DNA from: an uncultured Bacteroidales bacterium
GTDB lineage: Bacteria; Bacteroidota; Bacteroidia; Bacteroidales; F082
Length of the DNA stretch: 19,469 bases
NCBI GenBank assembly: GCA_937884015.1
Contig: CALGBV010000233.1
Span: forward strand, 1-19,469
Reading direction: 5' to 3'
A model generated the notes under the pieces. The model had not been told where the DNA came from, did not search any database, and worked only from the letters and a program-made list of their open reading frames with translations. Of the stretch, positions 5,417-13,648 are shown one piece after another (position 1 is the first letter of the stretch; each line of letters opens with the position of its first letter). A program made the translations under genes and the position numbers.

Positions 5417-8077
5417 GTGCTTAGAAACAATAGATTATTCATCATTTTAGGCTGCTTGTCAGGCCTGTTGCTTTTTGGCGGTTGCTCCACCAAGAAGAAC
5501 ACCTTGACACGCAGAATCCATCATAACATCAACAGTCATTACAACGTTTACTGGAACGGAGAAAAAAGCCTGAAGGAAGGCGACAAACAATTGAAAACCG
5601 CTGTAAAAGACGATTTCTCGAAAGTTTTGCCCGTCTATAACTACGGCACCAAGTCCAACGGCATGAGCCTCAACTCGCAAATGGACCGCGCCTTGGAAAA
5701 GACCTCCATCTGCGTTCAGAAACACTCCATGAAATTCAACAACCGCGAGCGCGTCAAATGGATTGATGATGCCTATCTGGTCATGGCCAAAGCACATTTC
5801 TACAAGCAGGATTACATCCCCGCCCGCCGCACTTTCGATTTTGTCGCCACCGAATACAAAGACAACGACATTGCCTACGTCGCCAACATGTGGCTGATTA
5901 AGACCTACATACAGACCGAACAGTATCCGAAAGCCGTCGCCATGATCGAGCAGTTGCAGACCAAGATTTCGGGTGTCGAAAAACTGCCGAAAGAACTTTC
6001 ACGCAACCTCGACCTCACCATTGCCGACTACTTTATCGCCGTCAAGGATTACGCCAATGCCGTCAAATACCTGAAAACCGGCATCCTGCTCAACAACGAC
6101 CGCGATTTGCGCACCAGGGCGATGTTCATCTTAGGACAGATTTACATGACCCAAAACGACAGCGAGCGCGCCATTGAGCAATTCAAGCGCGTCATCAAGC
6201 GCAACCCTGAATACGAAATGGCTTTCGAGGCCAGAATGAACATGGCCAAGATGGGTTCGTCTGACAACGCCAAGGAACTTTACAAGATGCTGACCAAAAT
6301 GCTCAACGACCCGAACAACGAAGACTATTGCGACCGCATCTATTACGCCATGGCCGAACTCGCCCTCCGCGAAGGCGATGAAAACAAGGCCATCCGTTAT
6401 TTGAGAGAATCCGTAGCTGCTTTCAAAAACAACACCATCCAGCGCAGCACATCTGCCCTGAAAGTGGCTTCCATGTATTTCGACCGCAATGCCTACGAAC
6501 TTTCACAAGCCTATTACGACACCGCCGTCATGGGTTTAGATAGGGAATTTGAGGGCTACGACAGCATCATGAACATCTCACAGACCTTGAACGAACTGGT
6601 GCTGAACATGAATGTGGTACGCACACAAGACAGTCTGCTGCGCGTTGCCGACATGGATTCCATCACCCGCAATGCCTTGATTGATAAGATTATCGCCCAA
6701 GTCATCGAAGATGAACAATACGAAGCCGAACAACGCGAATACGAAGAACAGCTTGCCCTGATGGGTGGTGCAACGGGTGCTTCAACCGCACAAAGCGACC
6801 CAAGTCAGGCTGGCGCATGGTATTTCTACAACCAGGCGACCTTGACACGCGGCTACACCGAATTCACGAAGAAATGGGGCATGCGTAAACTGGAAGACAA
6901 CTGGTTCCTCACCGACAAGCAAAGCCTGCAGGCAGCCTTTAGCGGTGACGATGAAGAAGACGAAGAAGAAATGGAAAAGAAAGGCAAAGCCAAAGACTCG
7001 CTTTCGAAATCGTACACCAACCACGACAGAGGTTATTACCTCACCGACCTTCCTTTCACGCCAGAACAAAAAGAAGAAGCCAACCTTCAGATTGCCAACG
7101 CCTTGTATAACTTAGGCTTCATCTATATGGACCGTCTTTCCGATTATCCGCGTTCAGTCGAATCATACGAATCGTTAGACACACGCTATCCGGGCAACGA
7201 AAAGGAACTGCCTGCATGGTACGCCCTCTACAAAATCAACAACGAAGACCTAAAGGACGAGGAAAAGGCCACCTATTATAAAAACAAGATTTTGGACAAA
7301 TACCCGACCTCAAGTTATGCCCAAGTCATCCTCGACCCCGACTATTTCAAGAAACTTGAAGCCCAAGAAAAGGAATCATCAGATTTTTATGCCAAAACAT
7401 ACGAGGCTTTCCAGCAAGGACAGTTCTACCGCGTTAAGATGAATACGGAACGCGCTATGGAAATGTACGAATCGGATACCGCCATGATGCCACGTTTCGC
7501 CTTCCTGAATGCCGTTGCAAGAGGTCGCCTCGAAAGCATCGACACCATGGCCTACGCCTTGTACGACTTGATTCGGAAATATCCTACGAGCAGCATCAAG
7601 AATTACGCCACCCAGGTCTTGACCAACATCAACGAAGAATACAATTTAGGCTTCGACCTCAGCAAGATTTCGGACAAGGAAGCCGAACAGCCTGAAGTGA
7701 AAAAGGCAGCACCTTATAAATACGAACCGCAGTCAGAACATTTCGTGATGATTGTCTGCGACTCGAAACTGGTGCGTGTCGAGCCGCTCAAAGTGCGTAT
7801 CAGCGACTTCAACAAGCGCGACCACCGCACCGAAACCTTCTATGTGAAGAGCGTCATCCTCGACGAGCAGCGCACCGTGGTCACAATCGGCAATTTCGAT
7901 GGCGAACAGAAAGCCAAGGATTACATTACATCGATGTTCCTGACCGATTACGTTTTCGGCGGCATCGACACAAAGAATTATTCCATCGCACCTATTTCCT
8001 CAAAGAACTATCCGGTCTTCTACCAATCGAAGGATTTCGACGAATACAAGACTTTTATGGATGACAATAATAAATAA
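5417..8077 (+). CDS. porW: T9SS-associated TPR lipoprotein PorW/SprE
   Basis: An 886-residue lipoprotein. The signal peptide MLRNNRLFIILGCLSGLLLFGGC ends in a lipobox with the acylated cysteine near residue 23, followed by STKKNTLTRRIHHNINSHYN, typical of the PorW/SprE family. TPR helices cover about 115-335 (for example QIYMTQNDSERAIEQFKRVI) and 555-650 (ALYNLGFIYMDRLSDYPRSV). An acidic insert lies near 512-522 (DDEEDEEEMEKK). The C-terminal domain (about 775-886) ends YPVFYQSKDFDEYKTF. SprE is needed for gliding and T9SS secretion in Flavobacterium, and PorW is known to link the PorK/PorN ring to the Sov translocon in Porphyromonas. The length matches family members (about 600-900). The start is GTG, with no in-frame ATG before the signal peptide. 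Bactofilin follows after 3 bp, suggesting one transcript. Confidence 0.85.
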   Translation: MLRNNRLFIILGCLSGLLLFGGCSTKKNTLTRRIHHNINSHYNVYWNGEKSLKEGDKQLKTAVKDDFSKVLPVYNYGTKSNGMSLNSQMDRALEKTSICVQKHSMKFNNRERVKWIDDAYLVMAKAHFYKQDYIPARRTFDFVATEYKDNDIAYVANMWLIKTYIQTEQYPKAVAMIEQLQTKISGVEKLPKELSRNLDLTIADYFIAVKDYANAVKYLKTGILLNNDRDLRTRAMFILGQIYMTQNDSERAIEQFKRVIKRNPEYEMAFEARMNMAKMGSSDNAKELYKMLTKMLNDPNNEDYCDRIYYAMAELALREGDENKAIRYLRESVAAFKNNTIQRSTSALKVASMYFDRNAYELSQAYYDTAVMGLDREFEGYDSIMNISQTLNELVLNMNVVRTQDSLLRVADMDSITRNALIDKIIAQVIEDEQYEAEQREYEEQLALMGGATGASTAQSDPSQAGAWYFYNQATLTRGYTEFTKKWGMRKLEDNWFLTDKQSLQAAFSGDDEEDEEEMEKKGKAKDSLSKSYTNHDRGYYLTDLPFTPEQKEEANLQIANALYNLGFIYMDRLSDYPRSVESYESLDTRYPGNEKELPAWYALYKINNEDLKDEEKATYYKNKILDKYPTSSYAQVILDPDYFKKLEAQEKESSDFYAKTYEAFQQGQFYRVKMNTERAMEMYESDTAMMPRFAFLNAVARGRLESIDTMAYALYDLIRKYPTSSIKNYATQVLTNINEEYNLGFDLSKISDKEAEQPEVKKAAPYKYEPQSEHFVMIVCDSKLVRVEPLKVRISDFNKRDHRTETFYVKSVILDEQRTVVTIGNFDGEQKAKDYITSMFLTDYVFGGIDTKNYSIAPISSKNYPVFYQSKDFDEYKTFMDDNNK

Positions 8078-8080
8078 ATC

Positions 8081-8452
8081 ATGAACATCATGGAAGCACA
8101 AGCACGCAATCTGATAGGCAACGGCACCATAATTAAAGGTGACATCGATTCGAGCGGCGACATCCGCATCGACGGCCAACTGATAGGCAACCTCAAGTCG
8201 AACGGAAAGGTCTTCATCGGCCAAACCGGCATACTCGAAGGCGAATTGGTTTGCAAACAGGCGGAAATTTCAGGCACCGTCAAAGGAAAAATCAAGACGG
8301 AAGAACTGACCGCCTTGAAATCAACCTCAAAAGTTGAAGTGGAACTGACCACAAAGCAACTGCTGATTGAAGTCGGTGCACAGTTCACCGGCCAATGCAT
8401 CATGAACCAGCAGAACACCGTGGCCATGCCTAAACAACAGAAAATCGGTTAA
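8081..8452 (+). CDS. Bactofilin (polymer-forming cytoskeletal protein)
   Basis: A 123-residue bactofilin, a right-handed beta-helix protein that polymerises without nucleotide at the inner face of the membrane and positions envelope machinery. The core is a run of short beta-helix repeats with glycine turns: TIIKGDIDSSGDIRIDGQLIG, then SNGKVFIGQTGILEGELVC, QAEISGTVKGKI. The N-terminal tail is short (about 12 residues, LIGNGTIIKG follows) and the C-terminal tail is polar. The length is typical. It starts 3 bp after porW, and folE follows 15 bp later. Pairing with the T9SS lipoprotein suggests that it organises that machinery, but this is inference. A second possible ATG lies three codons in (MNIMEAQ). 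Confidence 0.92.
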   Translation: MNIMEAQARNLIGNGTIIKGDIDSSGDIRIDGQLIGNLKSNGKVFIGQTGILEGELVCKQAEISGTVKGKIKTEELTALKSTSKVEVELTTKQLLIEVGAQFTGQCIMNQQNTVAMPKQQKIG

Positions 8453-8467
8453 TTATTTTATTTTTAT

Positions 8468-9094
8468 ATGATAGAAGAAAACGAGCTGAATGAGAAATTC
8501 GGCTATGAATCTATTGAAAAGTATGACCCTGAACGCTTGGCAAAACTTCAGGAGCATTATCAGGCTATTTTGGAATTATTAGGCGAAGACCCGAATCGCG
8601 AAGGTCTTCTCAAAACCCCTTTGCGCGTCGCCAAGTCGATGCAGTTCCTGACACAAGGCTACAATCAGGACCCGATGGAAATCCTGCTTTCGGCACGTTT
8701 CAAGGAAGACTACCGCCAAATGGTGATTGTCAAGGACATTGAAATTTACTCTTTGTGTGAGCATCACATGATTCCGTTCATCGGCAAAGCTCATGTCGGC
8801 TACATTCCGAACGGCTACATCACGGGACTGAGCAAGATTGCCCGCGTAGTTGAGGTGTATTCGCGCCGACTTCAGGTGCAGGAACGCCTGACCACACAAA
8901 TCAAGAATGCCATCAACGAGGCCTTGCACCCTTTGGGCGTGGCAGTCGTAATTGAGGCACGACATTTGTGTATGTCGATGCGTGGCGTTCAGAAACAAAA
9001 CTCTGTCACAACGACAAGCGATTTCATTGGAGCATTTGAGCGCGAAACGACAAGAGAAGAGTTTTTCCGACTGATTGGAACGAACCTACACTGA
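8468..9094 (+). CDS. folE: GTP cyclohydrolase I
   Basis: A 208-residue type I GTP cyclohydrolase that converts GTP to 7,8-dihydroneopterin triphosphate, the first step of folate and pterin synthesis in the cytoplasm. The zinc site is visible as C97 and H100 in SLCEHHMIPF and C168 in EARHLCMSMRGV. Other family signatures are DPNREGLLKTPLRVAKS (41-57), GKAHVGYIPN, GLSKIARVVEVYSRRLQVQERLT (120-142) and the C-terminal SDFIGAF. The length is close to the usual 180-220 residues. The gene has no Shine-Dalgarno sequence, only an AT-rich leader (TTTATTTTTAT), as is normal for this group. It appears to be part of the porW-bactofilin transcript. Confidence 0.97.
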   Translation: MIEENELNEKFGYESIEKYDPERLAKLQEHYQAILELLGEDPNREGLLKTPLRVAKSMQFLTQGYNQDPMEILLSARFKEDYRQMVIVKDIEIYSLCEHHMIPFIGKAHVGYIPNGYITGLSKIARVVEVYSRRLQVQERLTTQIKNAINEALHPLGVAVVIEARHLCMSMRGVQKQNSVTTTSDFIGAFERETTREEFFRLIGTNLH

Positions 9095-9126
9095 TTTTGA
9101 TTGTTAAACTTTAAATTAAAACGAAT

Positions 9127-9852
9127 ATGAACCAAAACGAAAAAGATTATCTGAGCATCAACGAGATGGAATCCGCTGATGTGTCAAGAACATTCATGTC
9201 GAAGGTATTCCTTTGGATGTGCATTGCATTGGGAATCACCGCCTTGACAGCATTTTTAAGTGCTTCATCACCAGCATTTTTCTATATGCTGATTAACAGT
9301 CAGACAGGCCGCATGTCACTTTTGGGCTGGGTTGTCACTTTGGCCCCGCTGATTCTGGTCTTTGTCATGTCAGCTCGAATCGACAGAATGTCAAAAGGAA
9401 CCATGACAGCCATTTTTGTGTTGTATTCCGTACTGATGGGCATGAGCCTGAGTTTCATCTTCCTCGCCTATTCTTCGGCTGTCATCGTCAAGACTTTCCT
9501 CATTACCGCTGGCATGTTCGGCGTGATGGCCGTGGCAGGTTTCACCACCAAGACCGATTTGACCAAATTCGGCAAAATCATGTTTATGGGATTAATCGGA
9601 CTTATCATCGCTACTTTGGTCAACCTGTTCACCAAAAGCGCCATGTTCGATTACATCATCAGTTTCATCGGTGTGCTGATTTTCACTGGCTTAACCGCTT
9701 TCGATGTTCAAAAACTGAAACAGATTGGCACAACCAATTTAGGTGAAAACGACACCGTGACGAAAATCGCCATTTGGGGCGCACTTTCGCTTTACCTTGA
9801 TTTCATCAACTTATTCTTATATTTATTACGTATTTTCGGGAGTAGAGACTAA
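9127..9852 (+). CDS. Bax inhibitor-1/YccA family membrane protein
   Basis: A 241-residue integral membrane protein of the BI-1 (TMBIM) family, with about seven predicted helices, including FLWMCIALGITALTAFLSAS, LLGWVVTLAPLILVFVMSA, AIFVLYSVLMGMSLSFIFLA, ITAGMFGVMAVAGFTTKTDL and IISFIGVLIFTGLTAFDVQK. The LTAFDVQKLK signature and the C-terminal ALSLYLDFINLFLYLLRIFG are characteristic and carry the conserved aspartates of the family's pH-sensitive channel site. Bacterial relatives act as calcium-leak or protease-modulating proteins, but the role here is unknown. It ends TAATG, sharing one base with fabD, so the two are translationally linked. Confidence 0.92.
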   Translation: MNQNEKDYLSINEMESADVSRTFMSKVFLWMCIALGITALTAFLSASSPAFFYMLINSQTGRMSLLGWVVTLAPLILVFVMSARIDRMSKGTMTAIFVLYSVLMGMSLSFIFLAYSSAVIVKTFLITAGMFGVMAVAGFTTKTDLTKFGKIMFMGLIGLIIATLVNLFTKSAMFDYIISFIGVLIFTGLTAFDVQKLKQIGTTNLGENDTVTKIAIWGALSLYLDFINLFLYLLRIFGSRD

Positions 9853-10736
9853 TGTTTAAGGCATACGTTTTTCCTGGTCAGGGAGCCCAATTCGTTGGCA
9901 TGGGCAAGGATTTGTTCGACAAGTCGTCGAAGGCCAAGGACATGTTCCACAAAGCCAACAACATTTTGAAATTCAAGATTACCGACATTATGTTTGACGG
10001 CACTGATGAAGACTTGCGCCAGACAAAAGTGACGCAACCTGCCGTTTTCCTTCATTCTGTCGTTTTGGCAGCCTTATTGGAAGATTTTCAGCCAAATTTG
10101 GTTGCAGGTCATTCCTTAGGCGAATTTTCGGCTTTGGTCGCCAACAAGGTCTTGAGTTTTGAAGATGGTTTGCGCCTTGTCGCCAAACGTGCTGCCGCCA
10201 TGCAAAAAGCTTGCGAATTGCAGCCTGGCACAATGGCCGCTGTCATTGGTGCCGAAGATAAAGTTGTTGAGGAGGTTTGTGCTTCCATAAAAGACAAAAT
10301 CGTAGTGGCCGCCAATTACAACAGCCCAGGGCAAGTGGTCATTTCGGGTTCGATTGAAGGCGTTGAGGAAGCCTCAAAGAAAATGGTTGAAGCTGGTGCG
10401 CGCCGTGTGTTGCCGCTCAAAGTGGGCGGTGCTTTCCACAGCCCGCTGATGGAACCTGCCCGAGTAGAATTGGCTGAAGCCATTAATGCCACCAAATTCA
10501 ACGACGGCATCTGCCCTATTTATCAGAATGTTACGGGACAGCCAGTCAGCGACCCCGAAATCATCAAGAAAAACCTAGTTTCACAACTCACCTCGCCTGT
10601 GCTCTGGACGCAAACCATGTCGAACATGATTTCTGCCGGCGTAAGGTCAGTGGTTGAAGTCGGTCCGGGAACAGTCCTTCAAGGCTTGTTCAAGAAGGTC
10701 GACAAAAACATGGAACTTGTTAGCGCAACAATCTGA
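9852..10736 (+). CDS. fabD: Malonyl-CoA:ACP transacylase FabD
   Basis: A 294-residue enzyme that moves malonyl from CoA to acyl carrier protein, feeding fatty-acid elongation. The N-terminus AYVFPGQGAQFVGMGKDL is the family's oxyanion loop. The nucleophile is S88 in GHSLGEFSAL, the substrate-carboxylate arginine is R113, and the second catalytic residue is H196 in GGAFHSPLM. Q245 in the NLVSQLTSPV stretch fits the conserved glutamine. The C-terminal VVEVGPGTVLQGLFKK is typical. The ATG overlaps the last base of the upstream stop codon and its own TGA overlaps the next ATG (TGATG), so BI-1, FabD and the S41 protease are tightly coupled although functionally unrelated. No other fatty-acid genes are adjacent. 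Confidence 0.97.
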   Translation: MFKAYVFPGQGAQFVGMGKDLFDKSSKAKDMFHKANNILKFKITDIMFDGTDEDLRQTKVTQPAVFLHSVVLAALLEDFQPNLVAGHSLGEFSALVANKVLSFEDGLRLVAKRAAAMQKACELQPGTMAAVIGAEDKVVEEVCASIKDKIVVAANYNSPGQVVISGSIEGVEEASKKMVEAGARRVLPLKVGGAFHSPLMEPARVELAEAINATKFNDGICPIYQNVTGQPVSDPEIIKKNLVSQLTSPVLWTQTMSNMISAGVRSVVEVGPGTVLQGLFKKVDKNMELVSATI

Positions 10737-12346
10737 TGGAAGATAATAGAAAGCCAAGTCCGGTTTATTTTCTGCTTGCGGTGGCGGTTGGAGTCCTCAT
10801 TGGGCTATACATCAACATGGGCAACGTGAAAAAGGCCTTGTCGATTGCCCAATCGGGCAACAGCACTTTCGATGCCGTGATGTCATATATTAATGAGGAG
10901 TATGTCGATTCCGTCGATATCAAGGAAATCGAGGAAAGTGCCATAGTCGCCATGATGGATGAACTCGACCCACACAGCCAGTTCATTTCAGAAGATGAAT
11001 TCAATGCTTTGAACGACCCGCTTTTGGGCAGTTTTGAAGGCATTGGCGTTTCCTTCCGCTTGGAAAAAGATACCGTCACCATTATCAATACGATTAAAGG
11101 CGGCCCTTCGGAAAAAGTTGGCATCATGGCGGGCGACCGCATCATTAAGGTCGATGATTCGCTGGTTGCCGGCGTAAAGATGAAAAACGACGATGTGATG
11201 CGCCTTTTGAAAGGACCGAAAAACACGAAAGTCAACGTAAAAGTCCTTCGCCGTGGCATTGATGGTTTGCTGGATTTCACCATAAAACGCGATGTCATTC
11301 CGACCTACAGCGTCGAAGTCGCTTATATGCTCGACGATGAAATCGGTTATCTGAAATTAGGTAAATTTTCGGCAACGACCTACAACGAATTTGTGAAGGC
11401 CGTGAAGAAACTTCAAGCTGCTGGCATGAAGAAACTGGTGTTCGACCTGCGCGGCAACTCGGGCGGTTATCTTTCGGCTGCTGTTGACATTGCCGACGAA
11501 TTTCTACCCAAAGGCAGCCTGATTGTCTACACTGAAGGCCGCAACCGCCCACGCTATTACATGACGGCCCGTCACCGTGGCATGTTGGAAGATATGCCTG
11601 TTACCGTCCTTATCGATGGCGAATCGGCCAGCGCAAGCGAAATCGTAGCCGGCGCCTTGCAGGACAACGATTGCGGAACCATCATCGGACGACGCTCTTA
11701 CGGCAAAGGATTGGTTCAGGAACAGATGATGCTGACCGAAAACTCAGCCATACGCCTCACCGTGGCGCGTTACTACACGCCGACAGGCCGTTCCATCCAA
11801 AAACCTTTCGATGGCGACCACGAGAAATACATGTTCGAATCGTTTGAGCGTTACGAAAACGGCGAACTTTTCAGTGCTGACAGCATTCATTTCGCTGATT
11901 CATTGAAATTTGTCACGCCAAAAGGCAAAGTGGTTTACGGCGGTGGCGGCATCATGCCCGACATTTACGTTCCGCTGGTTGACGACAGCACCGAATATTT
12001 CTTCAACCGCATCGTGAACACCGGAATCCTGTTCCAATACGCTTTCGACTATACCGACATGCATCGCCAGGAACTGAACCGCTATCAGAATGTGGAGCAG
12101 TTCGCCAAATCGTTCAAGGTGAGCGATGCCATGTTTGCCGAAATGCTGAAACACGCAGAAGAAAAAGGACTGAAAGGAACTGACAAGGAAAAACAAGTGG
12201 CAAGAAAAGAGACCAACATATTGCTGAAAGCCTACATCGCCCGAAATATCTTCGATGATGAGGGTTTTTACCCGATTTATGAGGAAATGGACGATATTCT
12301 TCAACGCGCCATCAGCGAATTAAAAAGCACTGAATCAGCGAAATAA
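10736..12346 (+). CDS. S41 family C-terminal processing peptidase (CtpA/Prc type)
   Basis: A 536-residue serine protease anchored in the inner membrane and facing the periplasm. An uncleaved N-terminal signal anchor spans about 9-28 (PVYFLLAVAVGVLIGLYINM). The PDZ domain lies about 95-185, with GIGVSF, IKGGPSEKVGIMAGDRIIKVDD and the LKGPKNTKVNVKVLR strand. The catalytic domain has LVFDLRGNSGGYLSAAVDIAD (234-254) and the Ser-Lys dyad S299 (in GESASASEIVAG) and K324 (in RRSYGKGLVQ), 25 residues apart as in the family. The C-terminal helical part (about 400-536) is charged. Such proteases trim or degrade periplasmic proteins with unstructured C-termini and often regulate peptidoglycan hydrolases. 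The start overlaps the fabD stop codon by one base. Confidence 0.95.
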   Translation: MEDNRKPSPVYFLLAVAVGVLIGLYINMGNVKKALSIAQSGNSTFDAVMSYINEEYVDSVDIKEIEESAIVAMMDELDPHSQFISEDEFNALNDPLLGSFEGIGVSFRLEKDTVTIINTIKGGPSEKVGIMAGDRIIKVDDSLVAGVKMKNDDVMRLLKGPKNTKVNVKVLRRGIDGLLDFTIKRDVIPTYSVEVAYMLDDEIGYLKLGKFSATTYNEFVKAVKKLQAAGMKKLVFDLRGNSGGYLSAAVDIADEFLPKGSLIVYTEGRNRPRYYMTARHRGMLEDMPVTVLIDGESASASEIVAGALQDNDCGTIIGRRSYGKGLVQEQMMLTENSAIRLTVARYYTPTGRSIQKPFDGDHEKYMFESFERYENGELFSADSIHFADSLKFVTPKGKVVYGGGGIMPDIYVPLVDDSTEYFFNRIVNTGILFQYAFDYTDMHRQELNRYQNVEQFAKSFKVSDAMFAEMLKHAEEKGLKGTDKEKQVARKETNILLKAYIARNIFDDEGFYPIYEEMDDILQRAISELKSTESAK

Positions 12347-12377
12347 ACAATTGAAGAAAATAAGTTTACAAGAAAAA

Positions 12378-12408
12378 TTGGTCTATATCAAATAATTAAT
12401 TACTTTTG
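12378..12408 (+). promoter_or_regulatory. Promoter (TTG-N20-TACTTTTG) for DUF177-rpmF
   Basis: TTG at 12378-12380 and TACTTTTG at 12401-12408 are 20 bp apart, a strong Bacteroidota promoter match. The ATG at 12428 follows 20 bp after the -7 box. It separates this ribosomal unit from the S41 protease gene. Confidence 0.7.
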
Positions 12409-12427
12409 CAGCCCGATTTTAGGCAAA

Positions 12428-12946
12428 ATGGAGAAGGGAAACGAATATCAGATACCGGTAAACGGTCTTGCGTTGGGAAATCATTCCTATCATTTTGATG
12501 TAAAGGATGACTTCTTTGAAGGGATGGATTACTCTGAAATTCATCAGGGTACGGTCTCCATCGACCTTGACATTGAGAAGACCGAGCTGATGATGACGCT
12601 CAACTTCGCATTGCAAGGCAAGGTAAGGGTTGCTTGCGACCGTTGCGCCGACGAATTTGACATACCGATTGAAAACAACGAAGTCTACTATGTCAAGTTC
12701 GGTTCGGAAGTTGCCGAAGAGTCGGACGATGTGGTTGTCGTTCCTGCCGACCAGCACGATTTCGACATCAGTTCTTTGATATACGAATACATCATTCTTT
12801 CGATACCGATCCATAGGGTTCATCCCGAAGGAGAATGTAATCCAGAGGTGTTGCAGATGTTGTCCCACGAGGAAGAGCCTGTGGCAGAAGAGGAAAACGA
12901 AACGGATCCCCGTTGGGCGGCTTTGAAGAACATAAAACTTGATTGA
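12428..12946 (+). CDS. DUF177 (YceD-like) protein, probable ribosome assembly factor
   Basis: A 172-residue DUF177 family protein. The family is nearly always encoded just before rpmF and is needed for normal 23S rRNA maturation in plants and E. coli. The core signature is visible: LQGKVRVACDRCADEFDIPIE with the C70-x2-C73 pair, then YVKFGSE, DISSLIYEYIILSIPIHRVH (115-132) and a third cysteine C137 in PEGECNPEVL. The acidic C-terminal tail (EEEPVAEEENETDPRWAAL KNIK) ends with the usual DPRWAAL signature. rpmF follows after 44 bp. It has its own promoter (12378-12408). The usual plsX-fabH genes are absent downstream. Confidence 0.93.
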   Translation: MEKGNEYQIPVNGLALGNHSYHFDVKDDFFEGMDYSEIHQGTVSIDLDIEKTELMMTLNFALQGKVRVACDRCADEFDIPIENNEVYYVKFGSEVAEESDDVVVVPADQHDFDISSLIYEYIILSIPIHRVHPEGECNPEVLQMLSHEEEPVAEEENETDPRWAALKNIKLD

Positions 12947-12990
12947 ATATAATAAACAACTGGTAATTAACATTTTAAAATAAAAGTAAA

Positions 12991-13176
12991 ATGGCACATC
13001 CTAAACGTAGACAGTCTCATACCAGAGGCGCAAAGAGAAGAACGCATTACAAAGCAGAAACCCCAAACGTAACTGTTTGCCCAGTTACAGGTACCATGCA
13101 CGTCATGCATAGAGCATACTATGTCGACGGCGATTTGTATTACAAAGGACAATTGGTCATGGCTGCCAAGCAGTGA
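12991..13176 (+). CDS. rpmF: 50S ribosomal protein L32
   Basis: A 61-residue L32. The N-terminus MAHPKRRQSHTRGAKRRTHY is diagnostic. The second half, VCPVTGTMHVMHRAYYVDGD, has only C30 rather than the four zinc-ribbon cysteines, so it is a zinc-free form with the CPxTG-HxxHRAYY pattern seen in flavobacterial L32. The leader is A-rich (AAAATAAAAGTAAA) with no Shine-Dalgarno sequence. The gene sits directly behind DUF177 and is followed by a strong terminator at 13236. Confidence 0.97.
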   Translation: MAHPKRRQSHTRGAKRRTHYKAETPNVTVCPVTGTMHVMHRAYYVDGDLYYKGQLVMAAKQ

Positions 13177-13235
13177 TTGCTGGCGGATTCAACATACAAC
13201 GCGCTGACAAGCAAATGACTTGTTCTAAGGCAAAG

Positions 13236-13288
13236 AAGACCTCACAATCATTCTGAACTTCGGTTCAGGAATGGTTGTGTAGTCTTTT
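13236..13288 (+). terminator. Strong intrinsic terminator after rpmF
   Basis: Arms 13238-13258 and 13263-13284 form a long, nearly perfect stem of about 21 bp closed by a stable C(UUCG)G tetraloop and followed by TTTT. It ends the DUF177-rpmF transcript, 60 bp past the L32 stop. Confidence 0.85.
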
Positions 13289-13297
13289 ATTATGTTG

Positions 13298-13373
13298 AAA
13301 AAGGCAAAAAAGAGCATTTTTTTGAAAAAAGTTGAAAAAAAGTGCACCAACTGAAAAAGAATGCTTATATTTG
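13298..13373 (+). promoter_or_regulatory. A-tract region and -7 box (TATATTTG) for candidate small RNA
   Basis: A-tracts at 13298, 13306, 13325, 13335 and 13354, and a T-tract at 13317, recur at about one helical turn in places, resembling an UP element or curved DNA. They lead to TATATTTG at 13366-13373. The -33 element is not a clear TTG (GTGC at 13342-13345). The combination still looks like a strong promoter of the type seen before stable RNAs. Confidence 0.5.
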
Positions 13374-13378
13374 CAACG

Positions 13379-13469
13379 TCAAACGAAAGAAAGACAAATA
13401 ACTACGGATTTTTTTCATAATCTTTATATTGTTTTTCCCCACCATTCTCCCCGATTGGTGGGGTTTTTT
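13379..13469 (+). ncRNA. Candidate small RNA of about 90 nt
   Basis: A promoter-like -7 box ends at 13373 and an intrinsic terminator ends at 13469, with no downstream plus-strand gene for it to regulate as a leader. The predicted RNA would start near 13379 and be about 90 nt, with an AU-rich, largely unstructured 5' part and a terminator hairpin. It does not match the conserved parts of SRP RNA, tmRNA, RNase P RNA or 6S RNA as far as can be seen. Confidence 0.4.
13437..13469 (+). terminator. Intrinsic terminator of the candidate small RNA
   Basis: An 8-bp GC-rich stem CCCCACCA/TGGTGGGG with an 11-nt loop is followed directly by six T residues, a textbook rho-independent terminator. Confidence 0.85.
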
Positions 13470-13648
13470 GTTTTATATGGTTTTCTCTCCATAATTGCGG
13501 AAACGTGTAATTTTGATGAGAAATATGTTACGGAGACTTGAAATGTCATTTTACGCCATACGTTATCAACAAAGCTGATTTGAAAACGGCACTCAGCATA
13601 TCATTTTTATTGGCCATCATATTGGCGTAATTCAACAAATTAACCGAG

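Noticed and set aside
13332..13541. 69-codon frame in the region after rpmF
   Set aside because: It begins before the -7 box, runs through an intrinsic terminator and has no recognisable features; the small-RNA reading fits better.
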